Virus record (IMG/VR): IMGVR_UViG_3300044699_000006
Coordinates: 1-49,418 of that record
Reading direction: 5' to 3' (one strand)
Length of the DNA: 49,418 bases
Source: a virus
In this document: piece after piece, positions 5,802-14,349 of the stretch
Layout: every line of letters begins with the position of its first letter
Numbering within the stretch: position 1 is the first letter of the stretch
Made by a program: the position numbers and the translations under genes
The notes under the pieces: model-generated
Told to the model about the DNA's origin: nothing
Databases searched by the model: none
The model's input: only the letters and a program-made list of their open reading frames with translations

Positions 5802-6453
5802 ACAAAACGGAAGATGTAATACTTGTGAGATAGAGGTAGAAGATAGGTATTACATCTTCTGTTCTATCAGGTGTTCTAAGATTTGGTATTGGCTAAAGGA
5901 GTTCCAAATGGGACAATACGATATTGACAAGGAAGTTTACAAGAACTGGTTAGAAGAGAAGGTTAAACTTGTAGAGGCAATGACTACCCGCGAGGAAATT
6001 GAATCTCGCATTGTAGAGATTAGTAAGATAGAGTTCTTCGCTAAAAGAGAATGGGCACTACTTCACCAGCAGTATGATAAGATTACTGGCCGGAAAGGTA
6101 TTGCTCCTTGGCTTAAAGCGGAAAGAGATTCGCTCATTACTGACCCGAACATTAAGGTTGATTTTGATAATGAGCCTAGAAAGAAAGAGAAGAAACCAAA
6201 GAGTAACAATCTTCAAGAGTTACTGGGCATTAACATTGGAGACTTGACTAAGGAACTAAAGAACAAGTCTGCTAATGGAACTAAGGAAGAAAAGAAAGTA
6301 GCACTAGGGGATTTCATGTCCCAATTAGCATCAGCGGGATTGTCTAAGACTGAGGCTAAACCTAAAGCAACAGAACAAGAAGTCCAGGATAAAGCAGCAG
6401 CTCTCAAAGAAAAGATGAGACTTGCTAAAGAAGCTGCTATTGCTAAGAAGTAG
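5785..6453 (+). CDS. Zinc-ribbon plus coiled-coil protein upstream of helicase
   Basis: The frame is open from ATG 5776; ATG 5785 is equally possible. The N-terminus carries CNTC...FCSIRC, a four-Cys ribbon. Long charged helices follow, and the last 60 residues are Ala/Lys/Glu-rich. An internal ATG at 5908 has a better ribosome site (AAAGGAG at 5895-5901) and could give a shorter product lacking the ribbon. Lying directly before the SNF2 helicase, it may be a helicase loader or accessory factor (inference). Confidence 0.5.
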   Translation: MENSLKQNGRCNTCEIEVEDRYYIFCSIRCSKIWYWLKEFQMGQYDIDKEVYKNWLEEKVKLVEAMTTREEIESRIVEISKIEFFAKREWALLHQQYDKITGRKGIAPWLKAERDSLITDPNIKVDFDNEPRKKEKKPKSNNLQELLGINIGDLTKELKNKSANGTKEEKKVALGDFMSQLASAGLSKTEAKPKATEQEVQDKAAALKEKMRLAKEAAIAKK

Positions 6454-6461
6454 AGACTAAT

Positions 6462-8189
6462 ATGACAATCTTTTGCAATCAATGCCTTGAACAAAGAGAA
6501 GTTAAGGCAACGATAGGAAGAATGAGCCGACTATCTTGTAGGCATTTAATGGTTACTCCGCCTACTGAAGAAGAAACGAAAAAGATAGTTCAGCAAATTG
6601 AAGATGACTTAAAGGAAGAGTCTATTCTTCAAGAGCTGAAAACGAAGAAGGCTGAGATAGTCTTTGACGAAACTCAGTTCCACAACAAAAAGACTAAGGA
6701 CACTCCTTATCCTTTCCAGCTTAAGGGTATCCAGTTTGCAATCGACCATGCCTTTAGAGTATTGATTGCAGATGAACAGGGATTAGGTAAAACGGTTCAG
6801 GCTTTAGGCGTTTTGTTTTACGCTATGAAGCATTGTCCTGATGAAGTCTTTCCGGTTCTTATTACCGCGAAGTCTAACATTAAGATGCAATGGATGGTAT
6901 CTCTCCTTAATTGGTGTGGGATGGAGTATATTCCACAGATTATTGAGGATGGTAAGTCACCACCCATTGGAGGATTCAATGTCTATATTGCATCCTACGA
7001 TATCTTCCGTAGATATTCCAAGTCTACTAAGATAACTCTCAAGTCTAAGTGGGGTCATGAAATTGAAACCACTAAGAAAGAGAATCCTTTCTATGACTTT
7101 CCCTTTAAGACTATCATCATGGATGAGGTCCAGGCTATTAAAGGAGAGAGTCAAAGAACAGAAGAGATGAAAAGGATATGCGAGGGCAAGAATGTAATAG
7201 CTCTAAGCGGCACACCGATTAAGAACAATGCCGCTGAGTATTACACAATCCTGCATATCCTAGCACCTGATAAGTTTCCTACTCGTAAAGGATACCTCGA
7301 TTACTGGGTTAAGACTGAGGTAGTTAATGGTTACGAGAAACATACGGGTATCAGATATCCTGAGAAGTTTGCGGAGTATACAAAGGATATCGTTATCCGT
7401 AGGACTAGAGAAGAAGTAAAGGAAGAGATTGGACTTAGGGTAACAAAAGCCAATCGTATTTTCTACCACGTAGACTTTGAATCGGATAAGCTTAAGGCCG
7501 CTTACAAAGCAGCAGAAGCAGAGTTTATCCGGCAGATGGAAGAAGATACTAAGAAGAAGAATCCGGTTGAGTTAATCGCTCGCCTCTCTATCATGCGTCA
7601 TTTGGTAGGATTGAATAAGATTCAGCCTACTGTAGACTTAGCGATAGAGTTCCTGCTAGAGAATCCTTCCGGTAAGTTAATCATCTTTGCACATCACGAA
7701 GATGTAATGAAAGCTATCCATTTACTCCTGGCTAATTGGTGCAAGGATGGAGGATATGAAGTTCCTCTATTCTATCACTCAGGATTAAATCAAATGGAAC
7801 GCTTTGAGATGGTTGCTAAGTTTGTAGATAACAAGAACATCCCATTCCTTATTGGTTCTACATTAGCAATGGGAGAAGGAGTCGATAGATTACAGGAGGT
7901 ATGTAACGATTGTATTATTGCAGAGAGACAGTGGAATCCAGCTAACGAAGAACAAGCTGAGTCTAGATTAGTTCGTATCGGACAGAAGAAAGGATTTGTT
8001 AATGCAACATATCCTACCGCAACCGATACGATTGATGAGTATTTCACTGAGATTATCGAAACCAAACGAAGGAGTATGAAGGAAACATTAGACGGTAAGA
8101 CAGCGGTATGGGATGAGACTGGGTTGTTAACTGCTCTCTATGATGCAATCATGGCAAAGGGCAGGAAGAAAACAAAGAAGGGGTGGTAA
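6462..8189 (+). CDS. SNF2/superfamily 2 DNA helicase
   Basis: 575 residues. The N-terminus has a short Cys motif (CNQC, with C26). Helicase motifs occur in order: motif I DEQGLGKT (about residues 104-111), motif II DEVQ (about 220), motif III ALSGTPIKN, then in the second RecA lobe LIIFAHHED, a GVDRLQ motif and QAESRLVRIGQKKG (motif VI, arginine fingers). These are hallmarks of SNF2-type translocases used by phages in place of a hexameric helicase, probably for replication or recombination. The stop is six bases before the next gene. Confidence 0.9.
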   Translation: MTIFCNQCLEQREVKATIGRMSRLSCRHLMVTPPTEEETKKIVQQIEDDLKEESILQELKTKKAEIVFDETQFHNKKTKDTPYPFQLKGIQFAIDHAFRVLIADEQGLGKTVQALGVLFYAMKHCPDEVFPVLITAKSNIKMQWMVSLLNWCGMEYIPQIIEDGKSPPIGGFNVYIASYDIFRRYSKSTKITLKSKWGHEIETTKKENPFYDFPFKTIIMDEVQAIKGESQRTEEMKRICEGKNVIALSGTPIKNNAAEYYTILHILAPDKFPTRKGYLDYWVKTEVVNGYEKHTGIRYPEKFAEYTKDIVIRRTREEVKEEIGLRVTKANRIFYHVDFESDKLKAAYKAAEAEFIRQMEEDTKKKNPVELIARLSIMRHLVGLNKIQPTVDLAIEFLLENPSGKLIIFAHHEDVMKAIHLLLANWCKDGGYEVPLFYHSGLNQMERFEMVAKFVDNKNIPFLIGSTLAMGEGVDRLQEVCNDCIIAERQWNPANEEQAESRLVRIGQKKGFVNATYPTATDTIDEYFTEIIETKRRSMKETLDGKTAVWDETGLLTALYDAIMAKGRKKTKKGW

Positions 8190-8195
8190 TATTAT

Positions 8196-8513
8196 ATGCC
8201 TACTAAAAGACCAAGGCAGTATTATCTTAAGCAAAAGATATGTCCTAACTGTAAGTGTCGTGAAGTAAAGGAGGGTTATACCGCTTGCGAGGTTTGTTTA
8301 GAAGCTAACAGTAAATGGATGAGAGAGAACAGAGCTAGGAAGAATAAGTATAACAAAGAAAGGTACGATTCTTTAGTTCAGCAAGGACTATGCGTTGTGT
8401 GTAAGAATCCAACTGATGGTAATGTTTATTGTAAGCTTTGTACAACTAGGAAGGTAAGTGACAGAGCTTACAATAGACCATTACACTCAAGAAATAGTTG
8501 GTCTAAGCGGTGA
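8196..8513 (+). CDS. Protein with two zinc ribbons, 105 residues
   Basis: First ribbon CPNCKCREVKEGYTACEVC (residues 16-34), second CVVCKN...YCKLC (residues 66-82), joined by a basic helix rich in Arg, Lys and Asn. This composition suggests nucleic-acid binding. The same type of C-terminal ribbon ends the homing-type nucleases of this genome, but no nuclease motif is seen here. The ribosome site is weak. Confidence 0.55.
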   Translation: MPTKRPRQYYLKQKICPNCKCREVKEGYTACEVCLEANSKWMRENRARKNKYNKERYDSLVQQGLCVVCKNPTDGNVYCKLCTTRKVSDRAYNRPLHSRNSWSKR

Positions 8514-8529
8514 ACTAGAAGGAGGAACT

Positions 8530-8736
8530 ATGATATACTTGATGGATAAGGAAGAGATAGAGGAGTTTAAACAAACAGTAAAGAAGCATTGGAAAGATGT
8601 TTCTTTAAAGGACATTGATATAGGCATACAATATAACAAGAGGTTGAGGCAGCAGATGGAGATTAGAATAGAAGTCTTGGAGGAGATGAAACTTGAAAGA
8701 CAATCTGACCGAAAGAGTAAACAGTATCCTGATTGA
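8530..8736 (+). CDS. Unknown 68-residue helical protein
   Basis: I choose ATG 8530 because AGGAGG lies at 8520-8525; the frame is open further upstream but would overlap the preceding gene. The product is mostly amphipathic helix (EEIEEFKQTVKKHW and RLRQQMEIRIEVLEEMK). It overlaps the next gene by 44 bases. Confidence 0.5.
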   Translation: MIYLMDKEEIEEFKQTVKKHWKDVSLKDIDIGIQYNKRLRQQMEIRIEVLEEMKLERQSDRKSKQYPD

Positions 8737-8947
8737 GATTTGCATAGAGTATAGAGAGATAATCTCTGACACTAATGCAGTCCTTTCAGTATTAGAAGAT
8801 ATGCCTGGAATAGATGACGAGGTAAAGCAGCACGTTGTTAATTTCAGGGCATTAAATCTGGGCCGGCTAGAGAAAGTCCAGGAACTTATTGACAAGTTAA
8901 AGGCAATGTGTTTTAATGCAATGCCTGACCCTGGCATTACTCACTAG
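8693..8947 (+). CDS. Unknown 84-residue helical protein
   Basis: The start is TTG preceded by GGAGGAG at 8680-8686. The product is all-helical with acidic faces and a C-terminal MPDPGITH. No family is recognised. It belongs to a cluster of small helical proteins between helicase and nuclease. Confidence 0.45.
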   Translation: MKDNLTERVNSILIEICIEYREIISDTNAVLSVLEDMPGIDDEVKQHVVNFRALNLGRLEKVQELIDKLKAMCFNAMPDPGITH

Positions 8948-8957
8948 AGGAGTTAAA

Positions 8958-9362
8958 GTGGAAGAAGATATTAAAGCTCTCAGAGAACTAAGAAAGGCTG
9001 TTCATACAGAGACAGACCTTTTCATGGAACAGATTAGAATCTTTGAGAGTATGTTAAACCAGCTTCAGCTAGGATTACAGTGCTGGATTGACATAAGAAA
9101 CGATGGAGAAAAGAAAGCTGAACTTCCAATCCGCAAAGTAGGATATGGTAAGTTAAAGAAATGGGGATTAGTTATTGCAGAAGGAGATAACTACTGGCCC
9201 ATAGAAGAAGCTCCAAAGTTTCTAAGAATTGCAGCAGTTCCATTTCTTCCTGAGCTAGTAAAGCAAATGAGGAATGCAACTGTTAAGCATATTAGTAAAC
9301 TTGGAAAAGTTACTGAGGAAGTAAAGCAACTCAACGAGCTTTTAAAGGAGACAAAAGAATGA
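8958..9362 (+). CDS. Unknown 134-residue helical protein
   Basis: GTG 8958 follows AGAGGAG at 8946-8952; an upstream ATG at 8916 in the same frame lacks a good site. Long helices flank a short strand-rich centre (KVGYGKLKKWGLVIAEGDNY), where the gene says how it folds but not what it does. It overlaps the next start (ATGA). Confidence 0.5.
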   Translation: MEEDIKALRELRKAVHTETDLFMEQIRIFESMLNQLQLGLQCWIDIRNDGEKKAELPIRKVGYGKLKKWGLVIAEGDNYWPIEEAPKFLRIAAVPFLPELVKQMRNATVKHISKLGKVTEEVKQLNELLKETKE

Positions 9363-9676
9363 AGAGAATACCAATCCGTATTGTTGAGGTTCATGTTCAT
9401 AGAAGTAAAAAGAATCCGCGACTAGGACATGCAGTTGCTATTCTTTTTCCTTGCACTCACAACAAATACCTGGGACTTACTCTATATAAAGGAGAAAAGG
9501 ATACTACTGTCTATAGAACACAAGGCTGTAGAGTAATCAAGTTTGAAGATTACGACGTGATGGATAAAGAAGTCTGTAAACTTTGTCCTCATGATGAGTT
9601 TTGGCTGGATAGTCTTGACGCTAACACGACACTGGACGATTTTGTTGACGTGCTTGAAGCGATAGACGACGTTTAA
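9359..9676 (+). CDS. Unknown 105-residue protein
   Basis: Coupled to the preceding gene by four bases, with AAGGAG at 9345-9350. A basic, beta-rich N-terminal half (RIVEVHVHRSKKNPRLG) is followed by a Cys-containing acidic half ending in a DDFVDVLEAIDDV helix. Not recognised. It is the last gene before the promoter at 9704. Confidence 0.5.
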   Translation: MKRIPIRIVEVHVHRSKKNPRLGHAVAILFPCTHNKYLGLTLYKGEKDTTVYRTQGCRVIKFEDYDVMDKEVCKLCPHDEFWLDSLDANTTLDDFVDVLEAIDDV

Positions 9677-9684
9677 TCTAGGAA

Positions 9685-9732
9685 GTGTCACCTAAAAAAT
9701 CGCTTGACACCGTAATTAGGACGTGGTAAACT
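9685..9732 (+). promoter_or_regulatory. Promoter with overlapping inverted repeat
   Basis: TTGACA (9704-9709), 17 bases, TAAACT (9727-9732). GTGTCA at 9685-9690 and TGACAC at 9705-9710 form an inverted repeat covering the -35 box, a natural operator position. It drives the 9848 gene. Confidence 0.65.
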
Positions 9733-9744
9733 AGACGTGTAAGC

Positions 9745-9815
9745 GTCCGGGCTGGACAGTGTAGTCTATAACGGACAAAGTTTTGACAGAGCGTAGACTT
9801 TGGGATGGTCCCAAA
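9745..9815 (+). other. Structured 5' untranslated leader
   Basis: GTCC/GGAC and GTCCG/CGGAC alternatives (9745-9776) are followed by a perfect seven-pair hairpin, TTTGGGA (9799-9805) with TCCCAAA (9809-9815). It ends 32 bases before the ATG at 9848. It may stabilise the transcript, and it argues against the in-frame upstream start at 9800. Confidence 0.5.
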
Positions 9816-9847
9816 TCTATAAAGTAGACAAAGAAGAGGATAAGATA

Positions 9848-10390
9848 ATGGCTATCGAACTCGTTGAAGTTTCCAAGAACACCCGCGGCATTAACTCACG
9901 CGAGATTAAGTACAAGGCAATCGGAAAGTATGTGGAGAAGAAGGTTGCCCGTGAGTCTAAGCCTGTCTTTAATGAAGATGGGAGTCCGAAGCTTGACGCT
10001 AAAGGTAATCAGGAACGTGAGCCTTTGGGTAAGGATGCGGAAGGCAAGCTGATTACTATCGAAGAGATTGTCAATGAGTTTACCAGCGAGGGAGTTCTTA
10101 CCGATATCGCTGATGCTCTTTCACTCGTTGACAATAACGAGCAGGTTCTTCTGGATTGTTTTGCTGAAGGGTATAACGAACGTGCTTATGCTCTTGAAGC
10201 GAACAAAGACGAACTGGACGAGTTCCTTTCCACTATGGAGATGAACGACGAACAGAAAACGGTTTTCAAGCGAACTGCTCGACAGCTTAACCGTGGCACT
10301 GGGATTGAATTGCTTGAGGCAGCAGAGATGATTAAGTCGATGATGCTCAAGGCAAAGGCAAAGGCTACTCCGGTTCCTGCCGCTGTCTAA
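9848..10390 (+). CDS. Unknown 180-residue protein, own promoter and terminator
   Basis: Start ATG 9848 with GAGGAT upstream, chosen because a hairpin occupies the earlier frame. Strand-rich N-terminus (IKYKAIGKYVEKK), a loop with NEDGSPKLDAKG, then helices and a Pro/Ala tail ATPVPAAV. Codon use is richer in C/G third positions than in neighbouring genes, as in the 685 gene, and the transcription unit is monocistronic; together these suggest high expression. No family is recognised; a small histone-like or DNA-associated role would be a guess. Confidence 0.65.
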   Translation: MAIELVEVSKNTRGINSREIKYKAIGKYVEKKVARESKPVFNEDGSPKLDAKGNQEREPLGKDAEGKLITIEEIVNEFTSEGVLTDIADALSLVDNNEQVLLDCFAEGYNERAYALEANKDELDEFLSTMEMNDEQKTVFKRTARQLNRGTGIELLEAAEMIKSMMLKAKAKATPVPAAV

Positions 10391-10417
10391 GTAAAGGTCA
10401 AACAAACCTTTAAGGTT

Positions 10418-10460
10418 AAGGGTCAAGGGAGTAAAATCCTTTGGCCCTTTTCCTTTTCTA
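10418..10460 (+). terminator. Rho-independent terminator after the 9848 gene
   Basis: A 13-pair stem (10418-10430 with 10437-10449, two G-U pairs), loop GTAAAA, then TTCCTTTTC. It isolates the 9848 unit from the next promoter. Confidence 0.85.
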
Positions 10461-10752
10461 TTTCTTTTCTTTGTAATAAAACTAACAAGCTTTATCTTTA
10501 AACTGTCCCTAAATATGGACGAAGTAAGGACGTTTTTATGGACGTTTTTCTAGGCTCTAGGATGCCCTACAATCGACGATCCACACTTGAGGCTAGTAAG
10601 ACCCTAGCCAGAAAAGAAGTCGGCCCATATCCAGACCTGACCAGCCTAATAAGATTCTGGTAGAGGTTTAGACCTGCACGCGATCGCTACGGACCATCCA
10701 GGAAATAAACATATAAAGGTAATAGACTTTATAATCACTGGAATTAAGGGGC
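10461..10752. other. Non-coding region between two transcription units
   Basis: About 290 bases without a convincing frame. GGACGTTTTT occurs twice in tandem (about 10523-10547) and GGACG a third time nearby. GGCTAG and CTAGCC flank a short spacer near 10592-10610. CCAG motifs recur at 10630-10700. A TATAAT at 10730-10735 lacks a -35. The direct repeats could be binding sites for a regulator or a secondary replication element. Confidence 0.35.
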
Positions 10753-10782
10753 TTGACACGGGCACCCTGAGTATGTTATAAT
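10753..10782 (+). promoter_or_regulatory. Consensus sigma70 promoter
   Basis: TTGACA (10753-10758), 18 bases, TATAAT (10777-10782): both boxes are perfect. It lies 11 bases before the ATG at 10794, so the leader is very short and AAGGTGAT is the only ribosome site. It drives the nuclease-polymerase operon. Confidence 0.85.
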
Positions 10783-10793
10783 AAGGTGATACT

Positions 10794-11666
10794 ATGTCTG
10801 ATGAGAAACGAATACTAGCATTAGATTCTCAAATACTTGATGCGATTCAGAAGTGTGGTTTCTTTACATACCTGAACTTCATTAAGAATTATAGACCTAA
10901 TGAGATACCTGGTCCTATTGAGCGAGGTGATTTAGGACATACCTTGCTTGAGGTTTACTATAAACTTTTACAGAAGGGTACTGCTTGGGATGAGGCGGTT
11001 GAGCAGGCTACTATTAAAGGCCGCGAACATTACCAGGGATTACATCTTGACCTACAAACATCTGAGTGGGTAATTAAAAACTTCCATGACTATACTGAGT
11101 ATTACAAGTACGATGGTATTGAGATACTTGGTGTAGAAGAATCGTTCTCTTTTGTTATACATGAGGATGATGAACTCATTGTAGTATACGAAGGAAAGAT
11201 AGACCTTCATGCCAAGTTTCCTACACTTGGTAACTCTCTAATGGATCATAAGTGGAGAGCTATGAAGGCGGATTATATTGGATTAGATAACCAGCTTCTT
11301 GGTTACTCCGTTAAGGAGGATACTAATCTAGTATATGTAAATGAGGTAGGTCTACAAAAGACTTATACTCCAGAGAAAAGATTCCGTAGAGTTCCGGTTC
11401 CTATTGGTAGAGGAGTTAAAGAACGATGGATTAAGAACACAATCATGTGGGCAAAGATTCTGGATTACAATATCCAACAGAATGTTTGGCCGCAAAGTCA
11501 TCTTAAAACTCCACCAGCAGGGATAACACAATGTGCAAAGTGCCAATACAATAGGATTTGTAACTCAGAAAACGATGAGGAAATGGTACGAAAGATTCAA
11601 GACCACTTCCATATTGGTGAAAGATGGTCAGCTCATAAACAAGAGGCAGTAGAGAATGGCGACTAA
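10794..11666 (+). CDS. Cas4/RecB-type PD-(D/E)XK exonuclease
   Basis: 290 residues. Motifs occur in family order: C21, GDLGH (H49), GKID (D137), DHK (D151, K153) and a QxxxY-like QLLGY (about 168-172). Three Cys in CAKCQYNRIC near residues 250-260 plus C21 match the four-Cys iron-sulphur cluster of Cas4/AddB-type nucleases. It probably resects DNA ends for replication and recombination. It overlaps the next gene by 11 bases. Confidence 0.8.
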   Translation: MSDEKRILALDSQILDAIQKCGFFTYLNFIKNYRPNEIPGPIERGDLGHTLLEVYYKLLQKGTAWDEAVEQATIKGREHYQGLHLDLQTSEWVIKNFHDYTEYYKYDGIEILGVEESFSFVIHEDDELIVVYEGKIDLHAKFPTLGNSLMDHKWRAMKADYIGLDNQLLGYSVKEDTNLVYVNEVGLQKTYTPEKRFRRVPVPIGRGVKERWIKNTIMWAKILDYNIQQNVWPQSHLKTPPAGITQCAKCQYNRICNSENDEEMVRKIQDHFHIGERWSAHKQEAVENGD

Positions 11667-11982
11667 ACATTTACACAAGTACAGATTAAAGGACCTGGCT
11701 AGAAAGAAAGATACTCCTCCTTACTTAGTTTATATTTGCATTAAGCAAGACTGCACTCATCATGTAAGGATTGATTTAGTAGAAGGTAAAGCGGCTGAGT
11801 GTAACCGTTGCGGTGAGCCTTTTATTATGAGGCTAACTAAGCTTAAGCATGGAGATAGGATTATTGTTCGTCCTCACTGTGATGAATGTACTAAGACTCC
11901 GGCTAGGGTAAAGGAAAAGAAAGAAACAGTTAAGAGTTCTATTGATGAGTTAATGGACAGCATTCTTCCGAAAGGTTTGTGA
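11656..11982 (+). CDS. Zinc-ribbon protein, 108 residues
   Basis: Cys motifs CIKQDC, CNRC and CDEC place two zinc ribbons across the protein, the second with basic flanks. It overlaps the nuclease gene upstream and the next ATG downstream. A small nucleic-acid-binding accessory is likely. Confidence 0.55.
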   Translation: MATKHLHKYRLKDLARKKDTPPYLVYICIKQDCTHHVRIDLVEGKAAECNRCGEPFIMRLTKLKHGDRIIVRPHCDECTKTPARVKEKKETVKSSIDELMDSILPKGL

Positions 11983-12134
11983 TGACTGTAGAAGATTTAA
12001 TCTTTGCACTCAAGCGTTTAACTAGAGGTAAAGATGAAGCAGATTTTGATGTTGTCTATGAAGTAGATGACAATGAAAATACTGCTGAGATTTACGACGT
12101 TGAACTTAAGGATGGAAAGGTAGTATTGAAATGA
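11982..12134 (+). CDS. Unknown 50-residue acidic protein
   Basis: The ATG overlaps the preceding TGA and the stop overlaps the next ATG (ATGA), so it sits in a coupled chain. The pattern is one helix (VEDLIFALKRL) then three strands with many Asp and Glu. Not recognised. Confidence 0.5.
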   Translation: MTVEDLIFALKRLTRGKDEADFDVVYEVDDNENTAEIYDVELKDGKVVLK

Positions 12135-12370
12135 ACAGAGGAATACTTAAGCCATTCTACAAGTTACAGATTGTTACACCTGATGGTATCCAATCTGTGG
12201 AGTGTACTAGCACTAACAAGGCTGACCTTAGAGAAGTATATAAGAAGTATGCTCATGAAGCCGGCTCAGTAGTATTGTTTAAGGAGATAGATGATGAGAA
12301 GGTTCCTGAAGAGTTGGAGCTGGAAGGTTATGCACCGGCTACGACATCTCCTGAAACTAAACAAGTGTGA
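12131..12370 (+). CDS. Unknown 79-residue protein
   Basis: Coupled start (ATGA). Basic strand-rich N-terminus and acidic C-terminus ending in a Pro/Thr tail. Family unknown. It overlaps the following zinc-ribbon frame by 80 bases. Confidence 0.45.
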   Translation: MNRGILKPFYKLQIVTPDGIQSVECTSTNKADLREVYKKYAHEAGSVVLFKEIDDEKVPEELELEGYAPATTSPETKQV

Positions 12371-12485
12371 CAATAAGACACAGTGGATAGGAGATAAGTT
12401 ATTCCACGTAGTTTATTGTACTGAGTGTCATAAAGAGATGTTCCGCTTTTCCACAGGTGTTATGAAAAAGAAGTGGGATAAGTAA
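12291..12485 (+). CDS. Small zinc-ribbon protein
   Basis: ATG 12291 or 12294 follows AAGGAG at 12281-12286 inside the preceding gene; ATG 12330 is an alternative with less overlap. The C-terminal half has a lone Cys followed by CTEC, a compact ribbon, and a basic end (MKKKWDK). The overlap makes the start uncertain, but the C-terminal part looks coding. Confidence 0.45.
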   Translation: MMRRFLKSWSWKVMHRLRHLLKLNKCDNKTQWIGDKLFHVVYCTECHKEMFRFSTGVMKKKWDK

Positions 12486-12950
12486 ATGGACATAGGAATT
12501 GTAGGTTCAGAGGGTGCAAAGTTTACTCCGGTTACTGAAGAAGCAGCTAGGATTATTATAAGGGAGTTGATTGCACCTTATAACAAAGTAGTTTCAGGCG
12601 CTTGTCACTTAGGTGGAATAGACCTTTGGGCAATAGAGGAAGCTAAAGCAGCAGGTAAAGAGTACGTAGAGTTTCCTCCTAAGTTTAAGACTTGGGAATA
12701 CTATAAGAAAAGGAATCTACAGATAGCAACCTATGCTGACATAGTAGTTTGTATTACAGTGAAAGACTTACCTCCTGGCTATAAAGAGAAAGGCTTTGAA
12801 AGATATTGCTATCACTGTAATACAGACCAGCATATTAAAAGCGGTGGTTGCTGGACTGTTAAGCAGGCAATAAGGAAAGGTAAGTACGGAAGAGTAATCG
12901 TGATAGGAGAACCAAGTGATAGTAGAAGTAAAGAGATTCAACCAGAGTAG
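12486..12950 (+). CDS. SLOG-like (DprA/LOG-type) nucleotide-binding protein
   Basis: 154 residues. MDIGIVGSEGAKFT at the start and VVSGACHLGGIDLWAIEEA further on match the G-x-x-G and S-G-G-A-x-G-x-D motifs of the SLOG Rossmann fold, followed by strand ADIVVCITV. A short Cys/His insert (CYHCNTDQH) is unusual. SLOG proteins bind nucleotides or cyclic signals; in phages their role is poorly known. The start ATG follows the preceding stop directly. Confidence 0.6.
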   Translation: MDIGIVGSEGAKFTPVTEEAARIIIRELIAPYNKVVSGACHLGGIDLWAIEEAKAAGKEYVEFPPKFKTWEYYKKRNLQIATYADIVVCITVKDLPPGYKEKGFERYCYHCNTDQHIKSGGCWTVKQAIRKGKYGRVIVIGEPSDSRSKEIQPE

Positions 12951-13116
12951 AGAAGTAATTAAGCTGGATGTTTTCTCTTCTGTCACACTGGTAAGGTTTC
13001 ACCCGGCTGGACTAATGGAGCTTACTATTAATGGAGAGATAAAATATATTAGGATGTTAGTAACGGACCCTATTAGCATTACAGTGGAGAATGACAATGC
13101 CGAATCTCAATTCTGA
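12916..13116 (+). CDS. Unknown 66-residue beta-rich protein
   Basis: GTG with GGAGA at 12906-12910, overlapping the SLOG-like gene by 35 bases and the next start by 26. Alternating strands with one MELTINGEIKYI hairpin suggest a small beta barrel. Not recognised. Confidence 0.45.
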   Translation: MIVEVKRFNQSREVIKLDVFSSVTLVRFHPAGLMELTINGEIKYIRMLVTDPISITVENDNAESQF

Positions 13117-13897
13117 ATCGTATGAAAAGTATGTTCGTGCTCTATTGGTAGGTCCTACTGGTAGAGGTAAGACTATTGCTGCCTCTAGCTGGCCTGGTAA
13201 GACTTGTATCTTTGACTTTGACGGCAGACATAAGCCAGTTATTGATTGGTATCCAGAACGAGTTAAGAACGGAGACTTCTTTGCTGAAGTTATTACGCCG
13301 CAAAACTTCTGGACTGTTTTCAAACCGTTGGTGGATAATATTTGTAAACATAATATTTTTGATAATCTTATTCTGGATGGTATTACATCTCTTTCCACTA
13401 CGTCCGTAGTAATGCAGATGCTAGTTAAAGGTTCCTTTGCTAACTGGTTTGGTAAGAAGGATGCTAATCCAGAAGAAGGTAAAGGTTCTAAGGTAACAGC
13501 AGGTGGTATTATGGTTCCGGGATGGGATGAGTTTAATGGAGAAGCAATGATTATCTCCACCCTTCTGGAAACATTGAAGTCTATTAAGTGTAACCTGTTT
13601 GTTACTGCTCACCCGGTTCAGCGAACTGCTATTGATGCTAAGAAGAAAGCAGTTAAGTATTCTAGCATCACCACCTTTGGTCCTAAAGTAGAGTCAATCA
13701 TTCCTACCTACTTCGATGAGGTATGGTATTTTGATTATAAGATTGATTCTGATAATCAAGGCAGAGAAGTAATCCGCCGCACCTGCTACACTCAACCTTG
13801 CGAAGATTACTTTGAAGCTAAGACTGCAATGAAATTACCTCCTGTTATTGATTACACTGATGCCAACCTCTATGAGTTGGTGAAGGATTATCTATGA
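13091..13897 (+). CDS. RecA/Sak4-like phage ATPase
   Basis: 268 residues; ATG 13097 is an alternative start. Walker A GPTGRGKT lies at residues 21-28, the strand CIFDFDGR follows, and NLILDGITSL is the Walker B strand. The size and single RecA core fit Sak4-type single-strand annealing or recombination ATPases and the related AAA_24 phage family. With the Cas4-like nuclease upstream and the SSB-like gene downstream it would form a recombination module. I cannot separate Sak4 from other AAA_24 members by eye. Confidence 0.65.
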   Translation: MTMPNLNSESYEKYVRALLVGPTGRGKTIAASSWPGKTCIFDFDGRHKPVIDWYPERVKNGDFFAEVITPQNFWTVFKPLVDNICKHNIFDNLILDGITSLSTTSVVMQMLVKGSFANWFGKKDANPEEGKGSKVTAGGIMVPGWDEFNGEAMIISTLLETLKSIKCNLFVTAHPVQRTAIDAKKKAVKYSSITTFGPKVESIIPTYFDEVWYFDYKIDSDNQGREVIRRTCYTQPCEDYFEAKTAMKLPPVIDYTDANLYELVKDYL

Positions 13898-14349
13898 ACA
13901 TAGCTTTAGTCAATAAACTTTGGGAAAGTACAGAGTTAAAAGATACCCATTGGTTATGGACTGGTGCTTTAGTTAGTGGTGGTTATGGGCAGGTTTACTA
14001 TAACAGAACATACTGGAGAGTTTCTAGATTAGCTCTTTGTTTATATTTAAAGTTAAAGTACTCAGACTACTCATGGGACGCTTGTCATATCTGTGAGTAT
14101 AAGAACTGTTGGAATCCTTTACACTTGTATCAAGGAACAAGACAAGACAATACGAGTGATGCAATTATAAAGGGTACAGCTTATGATGTAAGTATCCATA
14201 GCTCTAATAAGACACACTGTCCACAAGGACACAGTTACTCAGGAAGCAATCTTTATATTACTCCTGAAGGTAAGAGGGTTTGTCGAGCTTGTAGACAAAT
14301 CACAAAAACAAGATACAGAAAAAATTGGGGAGCTTTACATTCCCATTAA
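13894..14349 (+). CDS. HNH homing-type endonuclease with zinc-ribbon tail
   Basis: 151 residues, coupled to the ATPase gene (ATGA). The core reads DACHICEYKNCWNPLHL, with the Cys/His pairs and N-P-x-H-L of HNH_3 endonucleases, and a following EGTRQDN-like GTRQDNTSDAI. The C-terminus carries CPQGHSYSG and CRACRQ, the ribbon often seen after HNH domains. A free-standing mobile gene inserted between the ATPase and SSB-like genes is likely. Confidence 0.8.
   Translation: MNIALVNKLWESTELKDTHWLWTGALVSGGYGQVYYNRTYWRVSRLALCLYLKLKYSDYSWDACHICEYKNCWNPLHLYQGTRQDNTSDAIIKGTAYDVSIHSSNKTHCPQGHSYSGSNLYITPEGKRVCRACRQITKTRYRKNWGALHSH

Noticed and set aside
8196-8513. Calling the two-ribbon protein a nuclease
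   Set aside because: The zinc ribbons resemble nuclease tails but no catalytic motif is present.
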